Assembly: GCF_001305595.1 (NCBI RefSeq)
Contig: NZ_CP012402.1
Span: 765,001-829,000 of the forward strand
Direction: 5' to 3'
DNA: 64,000 nt
Source of the DNA: Azospirillum thiophilum
GTDB taxonomy: Bacteria > Pseudomonadota > Alphaproteobacteria > Azospirillales > Azospirillaceae
Shown here piece after piece: positions 8,011-18,986 of the stretch (its first letter is position 1; each line of letters begins with the position of its first letter). The position numbers and the translations under genes were made by a program. The notes under the pieces are model-generated. The model ran no database searches, had not been told where the DNA came from, and saw only the letters and a list, made by a program, of their open reading frames with translations.

Positions 8011-9297
8011 ATGTCGACAGTGTCGGGCAAGGTTGGGTTGAGTGGAGTGCAGGGAGTGGTCCGTGACGATCTGGTCGCCTGTCCGGATTGCGGACGGCTG
8101 CATCAGGTCCGTTCCTTGCCGCCTGGCGGTCGTGCCGGCTGTACCCGATGTAGCGCGTTGTTGTACCGGCATGTGGCGGGCGGTCCGCAGCATGCGTTGC
8201 CGATGGCGTTGACGGCGCTGCTGCTGCTGGGGCTGATCGCCGTTAAACCGCTGATGGCCGTGCATATCCAGGGCAACGACAGGGCAGGGCTGGTGACGAC
8301 CGGAATCGAGGCGCTGGCCGCTCAGGGTATGTGGCCGCTGGCGCTTCTGGTCGGCCTGCTGGTGCTGGGGGCGCCGGTGGCACGCGTCGCGGGGGTCATC
8401 GCCGTGATGCTGCGCCTGCACACCGGGCGGTCCGCCGCTTCGCCGAGGGCGACCGCCCGGCTGTTCGCCCTGACCGAGGTCCTGCGCCCATGGGCAATGC
8501 TGGATGTTTTCCTCCTCGGGCTACTGGTCGGTTATTCCAAGCTGTATGGATTTGCCAATGCCGAGGTGCTGGCCGGTGGGTTGGCGCTGGGCGGCTACGT
8601 GCTGGCGATCACGGTGATGGACCAGTGGCTCGACCGCCGGGCATTATGGTCGGCGATCGACCATGTGCCGTCCGATCCGGCGCCTCCCCCTCATCGCTGG
8701 ATCGCCTGTTCGGTATGCGGACGCATCCACTCCTGTGATGGCGGTGCCGATCCGCACCGTTGCACCCGCTGCGGCAGCCGTCTGCATGCACGCGAGCCCG
8801 ACAGCCTGGGACGAACGACCGCGCTCGTGGCAACGAGCGCCATCCTGTATGTGCCGGCCAACCTGTTGCCGGTGATGACCGTCGTCAATTTCGGCCAGGG
8901 CGACCCCAGCACGATCCTGGGCGGCGTCGGGGAGTTGGCCGGCTCGGGCATGTGGCCGTTGGCACTGCTGGTCTTCGTTGCCAGCGTCGCCGTTCCGGTC
9001 CTGAAGCTGGGCGGTCTGGCATGGTTCGTCGTCACGGCATGGCGCGGATCGGCCGTCAGGCTGCAGGGACGGACCCGTCTCTATCGTTTCATCGATGCCA
9101 TCGGGCGTTGGTCCAACGTGGACGTATTCATGATCGCCATCCTTACGGCGCTGGTGCAGTTCGGCGCCGTCGCCTCCGTGCGTGCCGATACCGGCGCGAT
9201 CGCCTTTGCCGCCGTGGTCATCCTGACCATGCTGGCCAGCCATGTCTTCGACCCCCGCGTCATGTGGGACCGGGCGGAGGAGCGGCGGCATGACTGA
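8011..9297 (+). CDS. pqiA: PqiA: paraquat-inducible integral membrane protein
   Basis: About 428 residues with a duplicated PqiA unit. Each half begins with a zinc-ribbon pair (CPDCG...CTRCS near residue 24; CSVCG...CTRCG near residue 235) followed by about four membrane helices, including the repeated GMWPLALLV segment. PqiA is the inner-membrane partner of the MCE protein PqiB in a periplasm-spanning lipid-transport system. The start is uncertain: ATG at 8011 has no good ribosome site and GTG at 8056, just before the first Cys pair, is an alternative. The gene overlaps pqiB by 8 bases. Confidence 0.92.
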   Translation: MSTVSGKVGLSGVQGVVRDDLVACPDCGRLHQVRSLPPGGRAGCTRCSALLYRHVAGGPQHALPMALTALLLLGLIAVKPLMAVHIQGNDRAGLVTTGIEALAAQGMWPLALLVGLLVLGAPVARVAGVIAVMLRLHTGRSAASPRATARLFALTEVLRPWAMLDVFLLGLLVGYSKLYGFANAEVLAGGLALGGYVLAITVMDQWLDRRALWSAIDHVPSDPAPPPHRWIACSVCGRIHSCDGGADPHRCTRCGSRLHAREPDSLGRTTALVATSAILYVPANLLPVMTVVNFGQGDPSTILGGVGELAGSGMWPLALLVFVASVAVPVLKLGGLAWFVVTAWRGSAVRLQGRTRLYRFIDAIGRWSNVDVFMIAILTALVQFGAVASVRADTGAIAFAAVVILTMLASHVFDPRVMWDRAEERRHD

Positions 9298-10972
9298 AGC
9301 CGGCCAACAGCCTTTACCGATCCCACCGCCTCATCCGCCCGAGGTGGATGTTTCCACGCGTCGGCGCCTGTCCTTCCTGTGGCTGCTGCCGCTGGTCGCG
9401 GCATTGATAGCGGGATGGCTCGGCTGGCGCTGGCTGGAGGAACGCGGGCCGCAGATCGTCATCACTTTCCAGTCCGGCGACGGTTTGGAGGCGGGGCGGA
9501 CCCGGATCAAGCACAAGAACGTCGAACTGGGCGTCATCGAATCGGTCAGGCTGTCTGACGACCTGTCGCAAGTGGTCGCGACCGCGCGGATGGACCGCAC
9601 CGCCACCCGCCACCTCAAGGACGGGACCCGCTTCTGGGTGGTGGCGCCGCGTCTCGGGCTTGGCGGAGTGTCGGGGCTGAGCACCGTGGTGTCGGGCACC
9701 TATGTCGAAATGGAGCCCGGCGGCGGCGACGACCGGCGGGAATTCGACGCACTCGACGAACCGCCGGTGATCCGCGCCGACGTGCCCGGCCGCAGCTTCA
9801 ACCTCAAGACGGAACAACTGGGGTCGCTGGCCCAGGGATCCCCGGTCTATTTCCGCGGCGTCCAGGTCGGCGAGGTAATGGGTTACAGCCTGTCACCACA
9901 GGACCGGATGGTGTCGGTATCGATCTTCGTCCGCGCGCCGTACGAGGGGCTCGTGCATGAGGGAAGCCGTTTCTGGCGCTCATCGGGCATCCAGATCTCC
10001 GCCGGAGCGGACGGCTTCAAGTTCCAGACGGAGTCCCTGAAGACGTTGGCGTTGGGCGGCGTGGTGCTGGAAACTCCGCCCGACCCTCAAGCAGGGGGCC
10101 CCGCGAAGGACTGGGCCAGCTTCACGCTTTACGAGGATCAGGCGACCGCGGCGGCGGCCCGCGACCGGCTGCGTGTGCGCTACCGGTTGGAGTTCGCCGG
10201 ATCGGTCCAGGGGCTGCAGGCTGGAGCGCCGGTGCTGATGCGCGGCCTGACCGTCGGCCATGTCTCGGCGGTTCGGCTGGAATATGACGAGGCCCGGCAG
10301 GAACTGCACATTCCGGTGGAGATTGACATCGAACCCGATCTGGTGGCCCGGACCTATGCCGTGATCGACGGCAAGCCGATGGACGAACCGGCGGTGCGCA
10401 CGCTGATCGCCGTGCAGGTGGAGAAGGGCATGCGGGGCCGGCTCGCGTCGGGCAATCTGCTGACCGGGCAGAAGCTGGTGTCCTTCGACTATGAACCCGG
10501 CCATCCGCCGACAGCGCCAGGGACCGAGCGGTCAGAACTGCCGACCGTTGCCTCCAGCGATATCGATTCGATCACCCGGTCGGCCGGCGCCGTGTTGGAC
10601 AAGGTGGCGGCGCTGCCGCTGGACGGGCTGGTCGCCGATCTGCGCGGTACTTTGCAGTCCGTAACCGGCGTTGCCGGTTCGCCGGACCTCGCGCGTTCGC
10701 TGGCGGCGCTCGCCAAGGCGTTGGGCAGTGCCGATGTGCTGATGCGCGATACCGGACGTCAATTGCCGGAGCTGGTCAAGAGCCTGCGCGGCGTGGCCAC
10801 CGCTGCCCAAGGCACGCTGAACAGCGCCAACGGCCTGCTGGGCGGTGGAGGCGGACAAGCCGACCTGTCCGGCGTGCTGCGGCAGCTGAATGACGCCGCG
10901 CGCTCCTTCCGTGTGCTGGCAGATTACCTGGAGCGCCATCCGGAAGCACTGCTTCGGGGCAAGACACCGTGA
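9290..10972 (+). CDS. pqiB: PqiB: MCE-domain periplasmic tunnel protein
   Basis: 560 residues starting MTEAGQQPLPIP, with CGGAGGAG eight to nine bases upstream. One N-terminal membrane anchor (LSFLWLLPLVAALIAGWLGW, about residues 28-48) is followed by three MCE/MlaD domains; their starts are visible at QIVITFQSGDGLEAGRTRIK, GRSFNLKTEQLGSLAQGSPV and RYRLEFAGSVQGLQAGAPVL. A C-terminal coiled region with Ser/Leu repeats follows, as expected for PqiB tunnels that contact the outer membrane. The family moves lipids between membranes. It is translationally coupled to pqiA. Confidence 0.94.
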   Translation: MTEAGQQPLPIPPPHPPEVDVSTRRRLSFLWLLPLVAALIAGWLGWRWLEERGPQIVITFQSGDGLEAGRTRIKHKNVELGVIESVRLSDDLSQVVATARMDRTATRHLKDGTRFWVVAPRLGLGGVSGLSTVVSGTYVEMEPGGGDDRREFDALDEPPVIRADVPGRSFNLKTEQLGSLAQGSPVYFRGVQVGEVMGYSLSPQDRMVSVSIFVRAPYEGLVHEGSRFWRSSGIQISAGADGFKFQTESLKTLALGGVVLETPPDPQAGGPAKDWASFTLYEDQATAAAARDRLRVRYRLEFAGSVQGLQAGAPVLMRGLTVGHVSAVRLEYDEARQELHIPVEIDIEPDLVARTYAVIDGKPMDEPAVRTLIAVQVEKGMRGRLASGNLLTGQKLVSFDYEPGHPPTAPGTERSELPTVASSDIDSITRSAGAVLDKVAALPLDGLVADLRGTLQSVTGVAGSPDLARSLAALAKALGSADVLMRDTGRQLPELVKSLRGVATAAQGTLNSANGLLGGGGGQADLSGVLRQLNDAARSFRVLADYLERHPEALLRGKTP

Positions 10973-10989
10973 CGACAAGAGGGAACGCA

Positions 10990-11598
10990 ATGAGGTGGAT
11001 GCGCGGATGGCGAGGGGCGGTGCTGGCGGCACCGCTTCTGTTGCTGGCAGCTTGTCAATCGACGCCGGACAGCCGGCTCTACACATTGGCGATGGTTCCA
11101 CCGTCCGGATCGGTGCAGGCAACCCGGACGACACCTCAGGTGCTGGCGCTCGGATCGCTGGATTTGCCCATGCTGATCGACCGACCGCAGATCGTGCGCC
11201 GCATCGACGGCAACCGGGTCGAAGCTCTGGAATTCGATCGCTGGGCCGAACCGCTGGCCGACGGATTGCGCTCCACCCTCGCCGCCGATCTGGCGGCACG
11301 GTTGCCTGGAATGACCGTTCTGCCGGTGGCAGGGGCCTCCGTGGCGGAGGGGACCGCGGTGCTGGCCGTCACCATCCTGCGGTTCGACGCCGACAGGGCC
11401 GGCCGTGTTGTGCTGGATGCGCAATGGAGCCTGTCGATTGACATGGCAGGCGGCCGAACGGCTGGTCGCAGGATCGGCCCATCGCGCGAGACCGTGGAGA
11501 TTCCGGCCGCCGATGCCGAGCCGGATACCCTGGTCCGGGCGATGAGTCAGGCGGTCGCCGCCTTTACCGACCGCATCGCCACCGGGGTGCGGCGGTAG
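10990..11598 (+). CDS. pqiC: PqiC: outer-membrane lipoprotein of the Pqi system (ABC-type auxiliary lipoprotein family)
   Basis: 202 residues starting MRWMRGWRGAVLAA, with a lipoprotein signal LLLLAAC and acylated Cys near residue 23. The mature start SRLYTLAMVPP is the conserved entry of the PqiC/YmbA fold, which also contains LDLPMLIDRPQIVRR and NRVEALEFDRWAEPLADGLR. The ATG is preceded by GAGG at 7-8 bases and is preferred to a GTG overlapping the pqiB stop. PqiC forms a ring at the outer membrane that receives the PqiB tunnel. Confidence 0.9.
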   Translation: MRWMRGWRGAVLAAPLLLLAACQSTPDSRLYTLAMVPPSGSVQATRTTPQVLALGSLDLPMLIDRPQIVRRIDGNRVEALEFDRWAEPLADGLRSTLAADLAARLPGMTVLPVAGASVAEGTAVLAVTILRFDADRAGRVVLDAQWSLSIDMAGGRTAGRRIGPSRETVEIPAADAEPDTLVRAMSQAVAAFTDRIATGVRR

Positions 11599-11628
11599 CC
11601 GCAAGACCGGCATCGCGGCGGAACCGCG

Positions 11629-12177
11629 TCAGTGCAGCAGGGTGGCGCCGCGGTCGGCCACCGGCTGCACGCGTTCCATCCGCCTTGCGTTAACCCTGTC
11701 AATCGCTCTGTCTGTAAGAGGCGCGTCGGAGGGGTCGGGCATCTGCAGGCCAGCGCGGGTCAATGCCGACGCCAGGACGCAGAGCGGCGCCATCGCCATC
11801 CGCACTCCAGCCAGCGGCAGCCAGTCGTTCATCAACAGCCCGGCCTCGCCATGACGGTCTTGTTGGACCAGCCGCAACATGTCGAGCAGCATGGCTTCGT
11901 CGGTACCCAGCGCGGGGCAGGGCGGCCGGTGCAGGTCGAGTGGACGGGTGGTGGCAGCCAGCACGATCCGCATCAACGTATCGAACGCAACCGCAGCGTC
12001 GTTGGACAGGCCGGCTGCGGTCATTCCATCCTGCCAGTGCGGATGCGGACGGTCGGGCTCCCGCAGGGGCTCCGCCCACAGCCGCAGGACGGAGACGACC
12101 AGCGCCTCCGCCGTACGCAGGTCCTGGAACCGCTCGCGGCACGGTGTGGCCCGGCGATGGGACGACATGGTCGTCAT
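11629..12177 (-). CDS. Hypothetical protein, possibly Fur-regulated
   Basis: 182 residues starting MTTMSSHRRATPC, with GGAG six bases before the ATG. I do not recognise the family. The composition suggests a soluble, mostly helical protein without signal peptide or membrane segment; a CPALGTDEAMLLDMLRLVQQ stretch and a repeated Leu/Ala helical pattern fill the middle. A Fur-box-like sequence lies 54 bases upstream, so iron-dependent expression is plausible. It is transcribed alone between pqiC (convergent) and the LysR gene (same strand). Confidence 0.7.
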   Translation of the reverse strand: MTTMSSHRRATPCRERFQDLRTAEALVVSVLRLWAEPLREPDRPHPHWQDGMTAAGLSNDAAVAFDTLMRIVLAATTRPLDLHRPPCPALGTDEAMLLDMLRLVQQDRHGEAGLLMNDWLPLAGVRMAMAPLCVLASALTRAGLQMPDPSDAPLTDRAIDRVNARRMERVQPVADRGATLLH

Positions 12178-12230
12178 GGCGAACTCCACTTGCGATGAAC
12201 TGAAGCAGCCTATGACCGCCTCGCCCCAAT

Positions 12231-12245
12231 TGCAAGTGATTCGCA
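12231..12245. promoter_or_regulatory. Fur-box-like site upstream of the 182-residue protein
   Basis: TGCAAGTGATTCGCA is a 7-1-7 dyad (TGCAAGT-G-ATTCGCA) close to the alphaproteobacterial Fur/Mur consensus TGCRAATNATTNGCA. It is followed at once by another half-site, TTTGCAAAT. It lies between the stop of the LysR gene and the start of the hypothetical gene at 12177, where a promoter would be. Confidence 0.5.
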
Positions 12246-12263
12246 TTTGCAAATATCGCTGGC

Positions 12264-14416
<2,153 letters not shown>

Positions 14417-14424
14417 CGGAATCA

Positions 14425-14447
14425 CCCTCTCCGGACCTGGGAGAGGG
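14425..14447. repeat. Stem-loop between adhC and fghA
   Basis: CCCTCTCC at 14425-14432 pairs with GGAGAGGG at 14440-14447 around a 7-base loop. It is not followed by a T-run, so it is more likely a message-stability or intergenic repeat element than a terminator. It shares its core with the stem-loops at 6032-6064 and 48852-48888. Confidence 0.55.
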
Positions 14448-14483
14448 CCTCTTCCCGGCATTCGTTTTCACAAAGGCGCCTCC

Positions 14484-15335
14484 ATGACCGACTCCCTCAC
14501 CATCCTGTCGGAAACCCGCGTCTTCGGCGGCTGGCTGAAGCAGGTGCGGCATCAATCCGCGGCGGTGGACTGCGCGATGACCTTCGCGATCTTTCTGCCG
14601 CCGCAGGTGGAGGCCGGAGCTTCGGTGCCAGTCCTTTACTGGCTGTCCGGCCTGACCTGCACTGACGAGAATTTCACCCAGAAGGCCGGTGCCTTCCGCG
14701 TCACCGCCGAACTGGGGCTGGCCATCGTCGCCCCCGACACCAGCCCGCGCGGCGACGGGGTGCCGGGAGATCCCGACGGGGCATGGGACTTCGGCCAGGG
14801 TGCCGGATTCTACGTCGATGCGACCGAAGAGCCCTGGGCGCGCAACTACCGCATGCACGATTACGTGACGCGGGAACTGCCGGCATTGATCGAGGCCAAT
14901 TTCCCGGTGACCGGCAACCGGTCCATCGCCGGCCATTCGATGGGCGGACATGGCGCGCTGGTCTGCGCACTGAAACATCCGGGCTTCTACAAGGCGGTGT
15001 CGGCCTTCTCGCCCATCGTCAACCCGACGGCGGTGCCGTGGGGAGAGAAGGCGTTCGAGCGCTACCTCGGCCTGGATCGCGACCGTTGGCTGGAATGGGA
15101 TGCCTGCGCCCTCATCGCGGAGGCTGCCGAACGCCTGCCGATCCTGATCGACCAAGGGGATCGCGACGGGTTCCTGGAGACCCAATTGAAGCCGCAGGCA
15201 CTGGTCGCGGCAGCCGAGGCGGCAGGCCATCCGCTGACGCTGCGGATGCAGCCGGGCTACGACCACAGCTATTTCTTCATCAGCACCTTCATTGAGGACC
15301 ATCTGCGCCACCATGCGGCGGCGCTGCTGGCCTGA
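14484..15335 (+). CDS. fghA: S-formylglutathione hydrolase
   Basis: 283 residues starting [20 protein letters not shown], with AAAGG seven bases upstream. Esterase-D family: the nucleophile elbow [10 protein letters not shown] near residue 150, conserved [10 protein letters not shown] near residue 55 and [10 protein letters not shown], and the late catalytic Asp and His ([19 protein letters not shown]). It cleaves S-formylglutathione to formate and glutathione, completing the detoxification begun by AdhC. Same strand, 67 bases after adhC, and almost certainly the same operon. Confidence 0.95.
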   Translation: MTDSLTILSETRVFGGWLKQVRHQSAAVDCAMTFAIFLPPQVEAGASVPVLYWLSGLTCTDENFTQKAGAFRVTAELGLAIVAPDTSPRGDGVPGDPDGAWDFGQGAGFYVDATEEPWARNYRMHDYVTRELPALIEANFPVTGNRSIAGHSMGGHGALVCALKHPGFYKAVSAFSPIVNPTAVPWGEKAFERYLGLDRDRWLEWDACALIAEAAERLPILIDQGDRDGFLETQLKPQALVAAAEAAGHPLTLRMQPGYDHSYFFISTFIEDHLRHHAAALLA

Positions 15336-15359
15336 ATCGCCGTGCCGGGCAACACCGGG

Positions 15360-16520
15360 TCAGGCCACCCGCCGCGTAAGGTGGTTATCCCAGCGGAAAG
15401 CCGGCGCCCGGCGCTCCGGTCCGGCGGCGGCGGTTTTCGACACCGTCTCGATCACGCCCAACCCGCTGGTCGCCAGATAGCCGTCGCCGTTCGGCGCCAG
15501 TCCGCAGCCGTCGGCAAGCGCGGTGGAGCCGAGCCAGGCCCCGCTCCCGGCGTCCCACAGCCCGATCACCCCGCCCATCGGCGAACTGGCGGCGACGGTC
15601 ATACCGTCCGACGCGACGCTGCCGATATAGCCCTGCATGCGCGACAGCACATCCTCCGGAGTGTCGAACAGGCGGATGGCGCCGCCGGGCCGGTGCGCGC
15701 CGGTCAGGGGCTGCAGCATGCCGATCGGCCGTTCGTCCTGCACGCCGAAGGCGATGCCACCGTCCTCCAGCAGGGCGATGTGACGGATGCCGAGATTGGC
15801 GTGCTCCTCCGGCAGATGGACCTTGTCGAGCAGCGTGCCGGTCGCCGCCTCCACATAGGTCAGCGACGAATCCATGCTGTCGAGATTCAGCTTGGCCCGC
15901 CCGGTGTCGGGATGGGTGATGACCCCGCCGTTGGCGACCGCCAGCGTCGTACCGTCGTGCATCAGGATCAGTTCATGCGGACCAAGCCCGTGGGTCGGGA
16001 TGGCGCCGATGCGGTGGTAGCCGTCGGTGGCGTCATAGATGCCGATGGCGCCCTCTTCGCGCGGGACGTCGTCCTCGGCAACATAGAGGATGCGGCCGTC
16101 GGCGGAATAGTCGCCATGACCGGTGAAGCGGCGGTCGTCGAGCGCACGCACCACCGGCCCGGGGGTGCCGTCGGCCAGCGACAGGGTCTGGAACCAGCGT
16201 CCCGGCCGGCGGGCGAAGACAGCGGCCTCGGCGATGCCGGGGCGCGGCACGATGCCGTGGGCGCGGCCGGGGGTTGCGGTCGTGAACAGCAGCTTGCCGG
16301 TTCCATCCAGCGCCGCGACGCCGAAGCTGGGCTCGGCACCGGCTGTGGCATAGGCATTCAGGTAGATCGTGCCGGCGGCTCCAGCGTGCGCCTTGCCTGA
16401 CAGGACGGCGAGCAGTCCGCCGCCCAGCAGGCGTCCACCCGCCAGCAGACGGGCCCCAAGCGCTTTGCCGGCCAGCACGCCGAGGAGGTTCCGACGGCCC
16501 ATCGCCCCATTCCCCGTCAT
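15360..16520 (-). CDS. DUF1513 exported protein of the imelysin operon
   Basis: 386 residues. The N-terminus MGRRNLLGVLAGKALGARL resembles a twin-arginine signal and is followed by a long hydrophobic stretch ending near AHA-GAAGTIYL. The body carries DUF1513 landmarks, including GRAHGIVPRPG, RRFTGHGDYSADGRILYVAEDD and GIGPHEL-like THGLGPHELILMHDG, in a beta-propeller-like pattern with GxHG motifs. The function is unknown. In several proteobacteria DUF1513 genes sit with imelysin and di-heme oxidoreductase genes in iron-regulated operons, as here. It is the last gene; its start is 3 bases after the upstream stop with GGAG in the overlap region. Confidence 0.85.
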   Translation of the reverse strand: MTGNGAMGRRNLLGVLAGKALGARLLAGGRLLGGGLLAVLSGKAHAGAAGTIYLNAYATAGAEPSFGVAALDGTGKLLFTTATPGRAHGIVPRPGIAEAAVFARRPGRWFQTLSLADGTPGPVVRALDDRRFTGHGDYSADGRILYVAEDDVPREEGAIGIYDATDGYHRIGAIPTHGLGPHELILMHDGTTLAVANGGVITHPDTGRAKLNLDSMDSSLTYVEAATGTLLDKVHLPEEHANLGIRHIALLEDGGIAFGVQDERPIGMLQPLTGAHRPGGAIRLFDTPEDVLSRMQGYIGSVASDGMTVAASSPMGGVIGLWDAGSGAWLGSTALADGCGLAPNGDGYLATSGLGVIETVSKTAAAGPERRAPAFRWDNHLTRRVA

Positions 16521-16523
16521 GGC

Positions 16524-17639
16524 TCAGTCTCCATCCAGTTCGTTGAAGCCCAGCGTGATGTCGAGCAGAGGGGCGAGCGTCCCCAGCATCTCCACCCGAG
16601 CCGCCTTGATCAGGCGCAGCGCTCCGTCGGTCTTCTTGCGGGCGGCGGGATCGGCAATTGCCTTGTTCAGCGGGCCGGGCACCGCCTCGATGGCGCTGAT
16701 GGCGGCGGCAAAGCTCTCATCGATGGCCTGCTTGGCGGTGGCGCCGTCGTCGTTGGCGGGCAGCAGCGTGACGAACCCCGGACCGCCATGCTCGCCCATC
16801 AGCAGAGCCCGCAGCCCCTCCAGGTTCAGCGCAATGTTGCGGAGCGCGCGACCGCTGCGCAACGCCTCCACCACCGTCGGCTTGGCGTCCTCGATGCCAG
16901 TACCGAGCGGAGCCATCAGCTTCTGGTCGATGATGACCTGCATCGCGGTGATGGCGGAGGAGAACAGCGTGTTGACCGCTTCGGATGCGGTCGGGCCGAG
17001 CATGGTGGGTTGGCCGGCGGCCAGCGGCGCCTCCAACTCCTTCCAGCCATCGCGCGAGTCGGTGGCGATGGCGGCGATATTGTGGGCGGCAGCGGCGGCG
17101 AGCTGGGCGCGGAAATGCTTGGCGTCGCTGCCGGTGAAACTGTCCACGGTGACATTCTCATCGAACAGCAGACGCTCCAGCACGGTCAGACCCTGGACCG
17201 CCGCGCTCTGGCGGGCGAGCGCGCCCGGCTGCAGCAGCCGCTGGTCCTGGTCGCGCAGGATCTGCGCGATCTGCCGTTGGACGACACCCGGCCGCTCCGG
17301 CCAGAAGGACATGCGATCGGCGCGCAGGTTCAGCGTCAGCGGCCCCGGCCGGAGATGCTGGGCCCCGGCCCAGGCGTCGGTGACCTTGACATGGGCGGCC
17401 CGCGCCTCATCCAACCCTGCCGCTGTCGGACCGGTGGCAAAGCGGTCGAGCGTATCGGCATAGGCGGTGGCGGCACCCGCCAGTGCGTCGAAGCGGGGCA
17501 GGGCGTGGCTGCGGACCATGCCGACGAGGAAGGCGCTGTCCTTGTCGGACTGGCGGGCGGCGAAGGCCGGCGTTCGCGGCAGCAGCGCCGCCACGGCGGC
17601 GGCGGCCGACATCAGTCCAAGCACTATGCGGCGTCGCAT
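16524..17639 (-). CDS. Imelysin-family (M75-like) periplasmic protein, variant without the histidine motif
   Basis: 371 residues with a signal peptide ending near AFA-ARQSDKD. The imelysin fold is indicated by helices with VTDAWAGAQHLRPGPL, a FWPERPGVVQRQI stretch, LLMGEHGGPGF-type C-terminal features and an overall length normal for the family. The family's GxHxxE motif, intact in the first imelysin of this operon (GYHAVE), reads GLTVLE here near residue 150, so the histidine is replaced. Imelysin proteins act in periplasmic iron or metal uptake; this copy may be a structural partner. Confidence 0.85.
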   Translation of the reverse strand: MRRRIVLGLMSAAAAVAALLPRTPAFAARQSDKDSAFLVGMVRSHALPRFDALAGAATAYADTLDRFATGPTAAGLDEARAAHVKVTDAWAGAQHLRPGPLTLNLRADRMSFWPERPGVVQRQIAQILRDQDQRLLQPGALARQSAAVQGLTVLERLLFDENVTVDSFTGSDAKHFRAQLAAAAAHNIAAIATDSRDGWKELEAPLAAGQPTMLGPTASEAVNTLFSSAITAMQVIIDQKLMAPLGTGIEDAKPTVVEALRSGRALRNIALNLEGLRALLMGEHGGPGFVTLLPANDDGATAKQAIDESFAAAISAIEAVPGPLNKAIADPAARKKTDGALRLIKAARVEMLGTLAPLLDITLGFNELDGD

Positions 17640-17690
17640 ACCATCACATTCCTTCTGTCGTTTTCCGCAAAGGAAAATCCCGCTCTTCCT

Positions 17691-18986
17691 TTACAAACCC
17701 AGCACGTAGCGCACCAGCCGTTTCCGCGCCTCAGCAGGCAGGTTCATGAAGCGGCCCTTGGCCTCCTCGGCCTCGCCACCATGCCAGAGGATCGCCTCGG
17801 TCACGCTGCGGGCGCGGCCATCATGAAGCAGGGACAGTTGCCCGTCCTTCGCAGCCAGCCGGTTCAGGCCCCACAGCGGCGTGGTGCGCCAGTCCTGGCC
17901 GCGGGCCTCGCCCATTGGCAGGGCGTCGGCCAGCCCCGGCCCGAGGTCGTGCAGAAGCATGTCGCTGTGCGGAAAAATGTCGCGGTCGGACAGGCTCGGA
18001 TGGGCCGGAGCCACGGCCGTCCGCCAGGACGGGCGGTGACAGGCGGCACAGCCGGTGTCGATGAAAAGCGCGATGCCGGCTTTGTCCTTCGAAGCCTCCA
18101 GGCTGCCGTCGGGCGGCAGGTCGCGCAGATAGCCGTCGATCAGGCCGATGACCGTGCTGGGAATCTCCAACCCTTCGAACTGCTTCGAATCGCCGTGCGG
18201 CGCCGCGCGGCAGGCGGTTTGTACAGGGGTGCAGTCGCCCCAGGGATCACGGAAGGCCGGTGTCGACATGCCGATGTCGAGGCTGAAGGCTTCCGCATCC
18301 TGATGGTCCAATGTCGGATGCATGGCCTTCCAGCCGAAACGGCCGACTTCGGGCTTGCCGGCAACCGTCACGCGGTTCACCCGCCCGGCCACCGGGCCGG
18401 CGGCTGCCGCCTGCCGCGCCGCCTCGGCCTCGATCTCGCCGGCCGGGATGCGGTCGAGCAACCCCATGCCATGGACCCGCGGAGGCACGCGGGCGGACAT
18501 CACCGTCGCTTCCGCCAGCGGACCATAGCCCAGGTCGGTCACCACCGGTGTCGGGCGGCGCAGCCGGACAATGGCGCCGTCGGGAAAGCGGATCTCCTCC
18601 TCGCGGTAGGTGACGCGCGGACGACCTTCGATCACCTGCCTCAGAACGGCATTCGACTGGATCTGACGGCCATAGACAGGGTCGTCGTTCAGCTTGATGG
18701 CGTAGCCGACGCCCTGATCGCCCTCCACCGCCGGGTCGGGCGGACGGCCACCGGCGCCGCGCGGATGGCAGGTCGCACAGGACCGCGCGTTGTAGAGCGG
18801 GCCGAGACCGTCGGCCGCCTGGGTGGCGGTGGGTGCGGCAACCCACATGCGGCGGAACAGCGCCTCGCCGATGCGGTTGTCGAGGCTTTCGGCGGCATGT
18901 GCTGCGGGGGCCGCTGGGGCGAGGGACAGCAGCAGGCCGGCGGCAAGGGCGGCACGGCGGAGCTTTGAAAGGCGGGACTCAAGCAA
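17691..18986 (-). CDS. Di-heme oxidoreductase (DHOR family, c-type cytochrome)
   Basis: 431 residues with a signal peptide (LRRAALAAGLLLSLAPAAPA). Two CXXCH heme-c sites are seen: SCATCHPRG near residue 79 and GCAACHRPSW near residue 313. The C-terminal region with FPHSDMLLHDLGPGLAD and TPLWGLNRLA is the DHOR hallmark related to MauG/CcpA peroxidases. It probably passes electrons in the periplasm. It starts with TTG and overlaps the end of the multicopper oxidase gene by 8 bases, so the two are translated together. Confidence 0.88.
   Translation of the reverse strand: MLESRLSKLRRAALAAGLLLSLAPAAPAAHAAESLDNRIGEALFRRMWVAAPTATQAADGLGPLYNARSCATCHPRGAGGRPPDPAVEGDQGVGYAIKLNDDPVYGRQIQSNAVLRQVIEGRPRVTYREEEIRFPDGAIVRLRRPTPVVTDLGYGPLAEATVMSARVPPRVHGMGLLDRIPAGEIEAEAARQAAAAGPVAGRVNRVTVAGKPEVGRFGWKAMHPTLDHQDAEAFSLDIGMSTPAFRDPWGDCTPVQTACRAAPHGDSKQFEGLEIPSTVIGLIDGYLRDLPPDGSLEASKDKAGIALFIDTGCAACHRPSWRTAVAPAHPSLSDRDIFPHSDMLLHDLGPGLADALPMGEARGQDWRTTPLWGLNRLAAKDGQLSLLHDGRARSVTEAILWHGGEAEEAKGRFMNLPAEARKRLVRYVLGL

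Noticed and set aside
11599..11628. Short convergent gap between pqiC and the hypothetical gene, examined for a terminator.
   Set aside because: No stable stem with a T-run was found.
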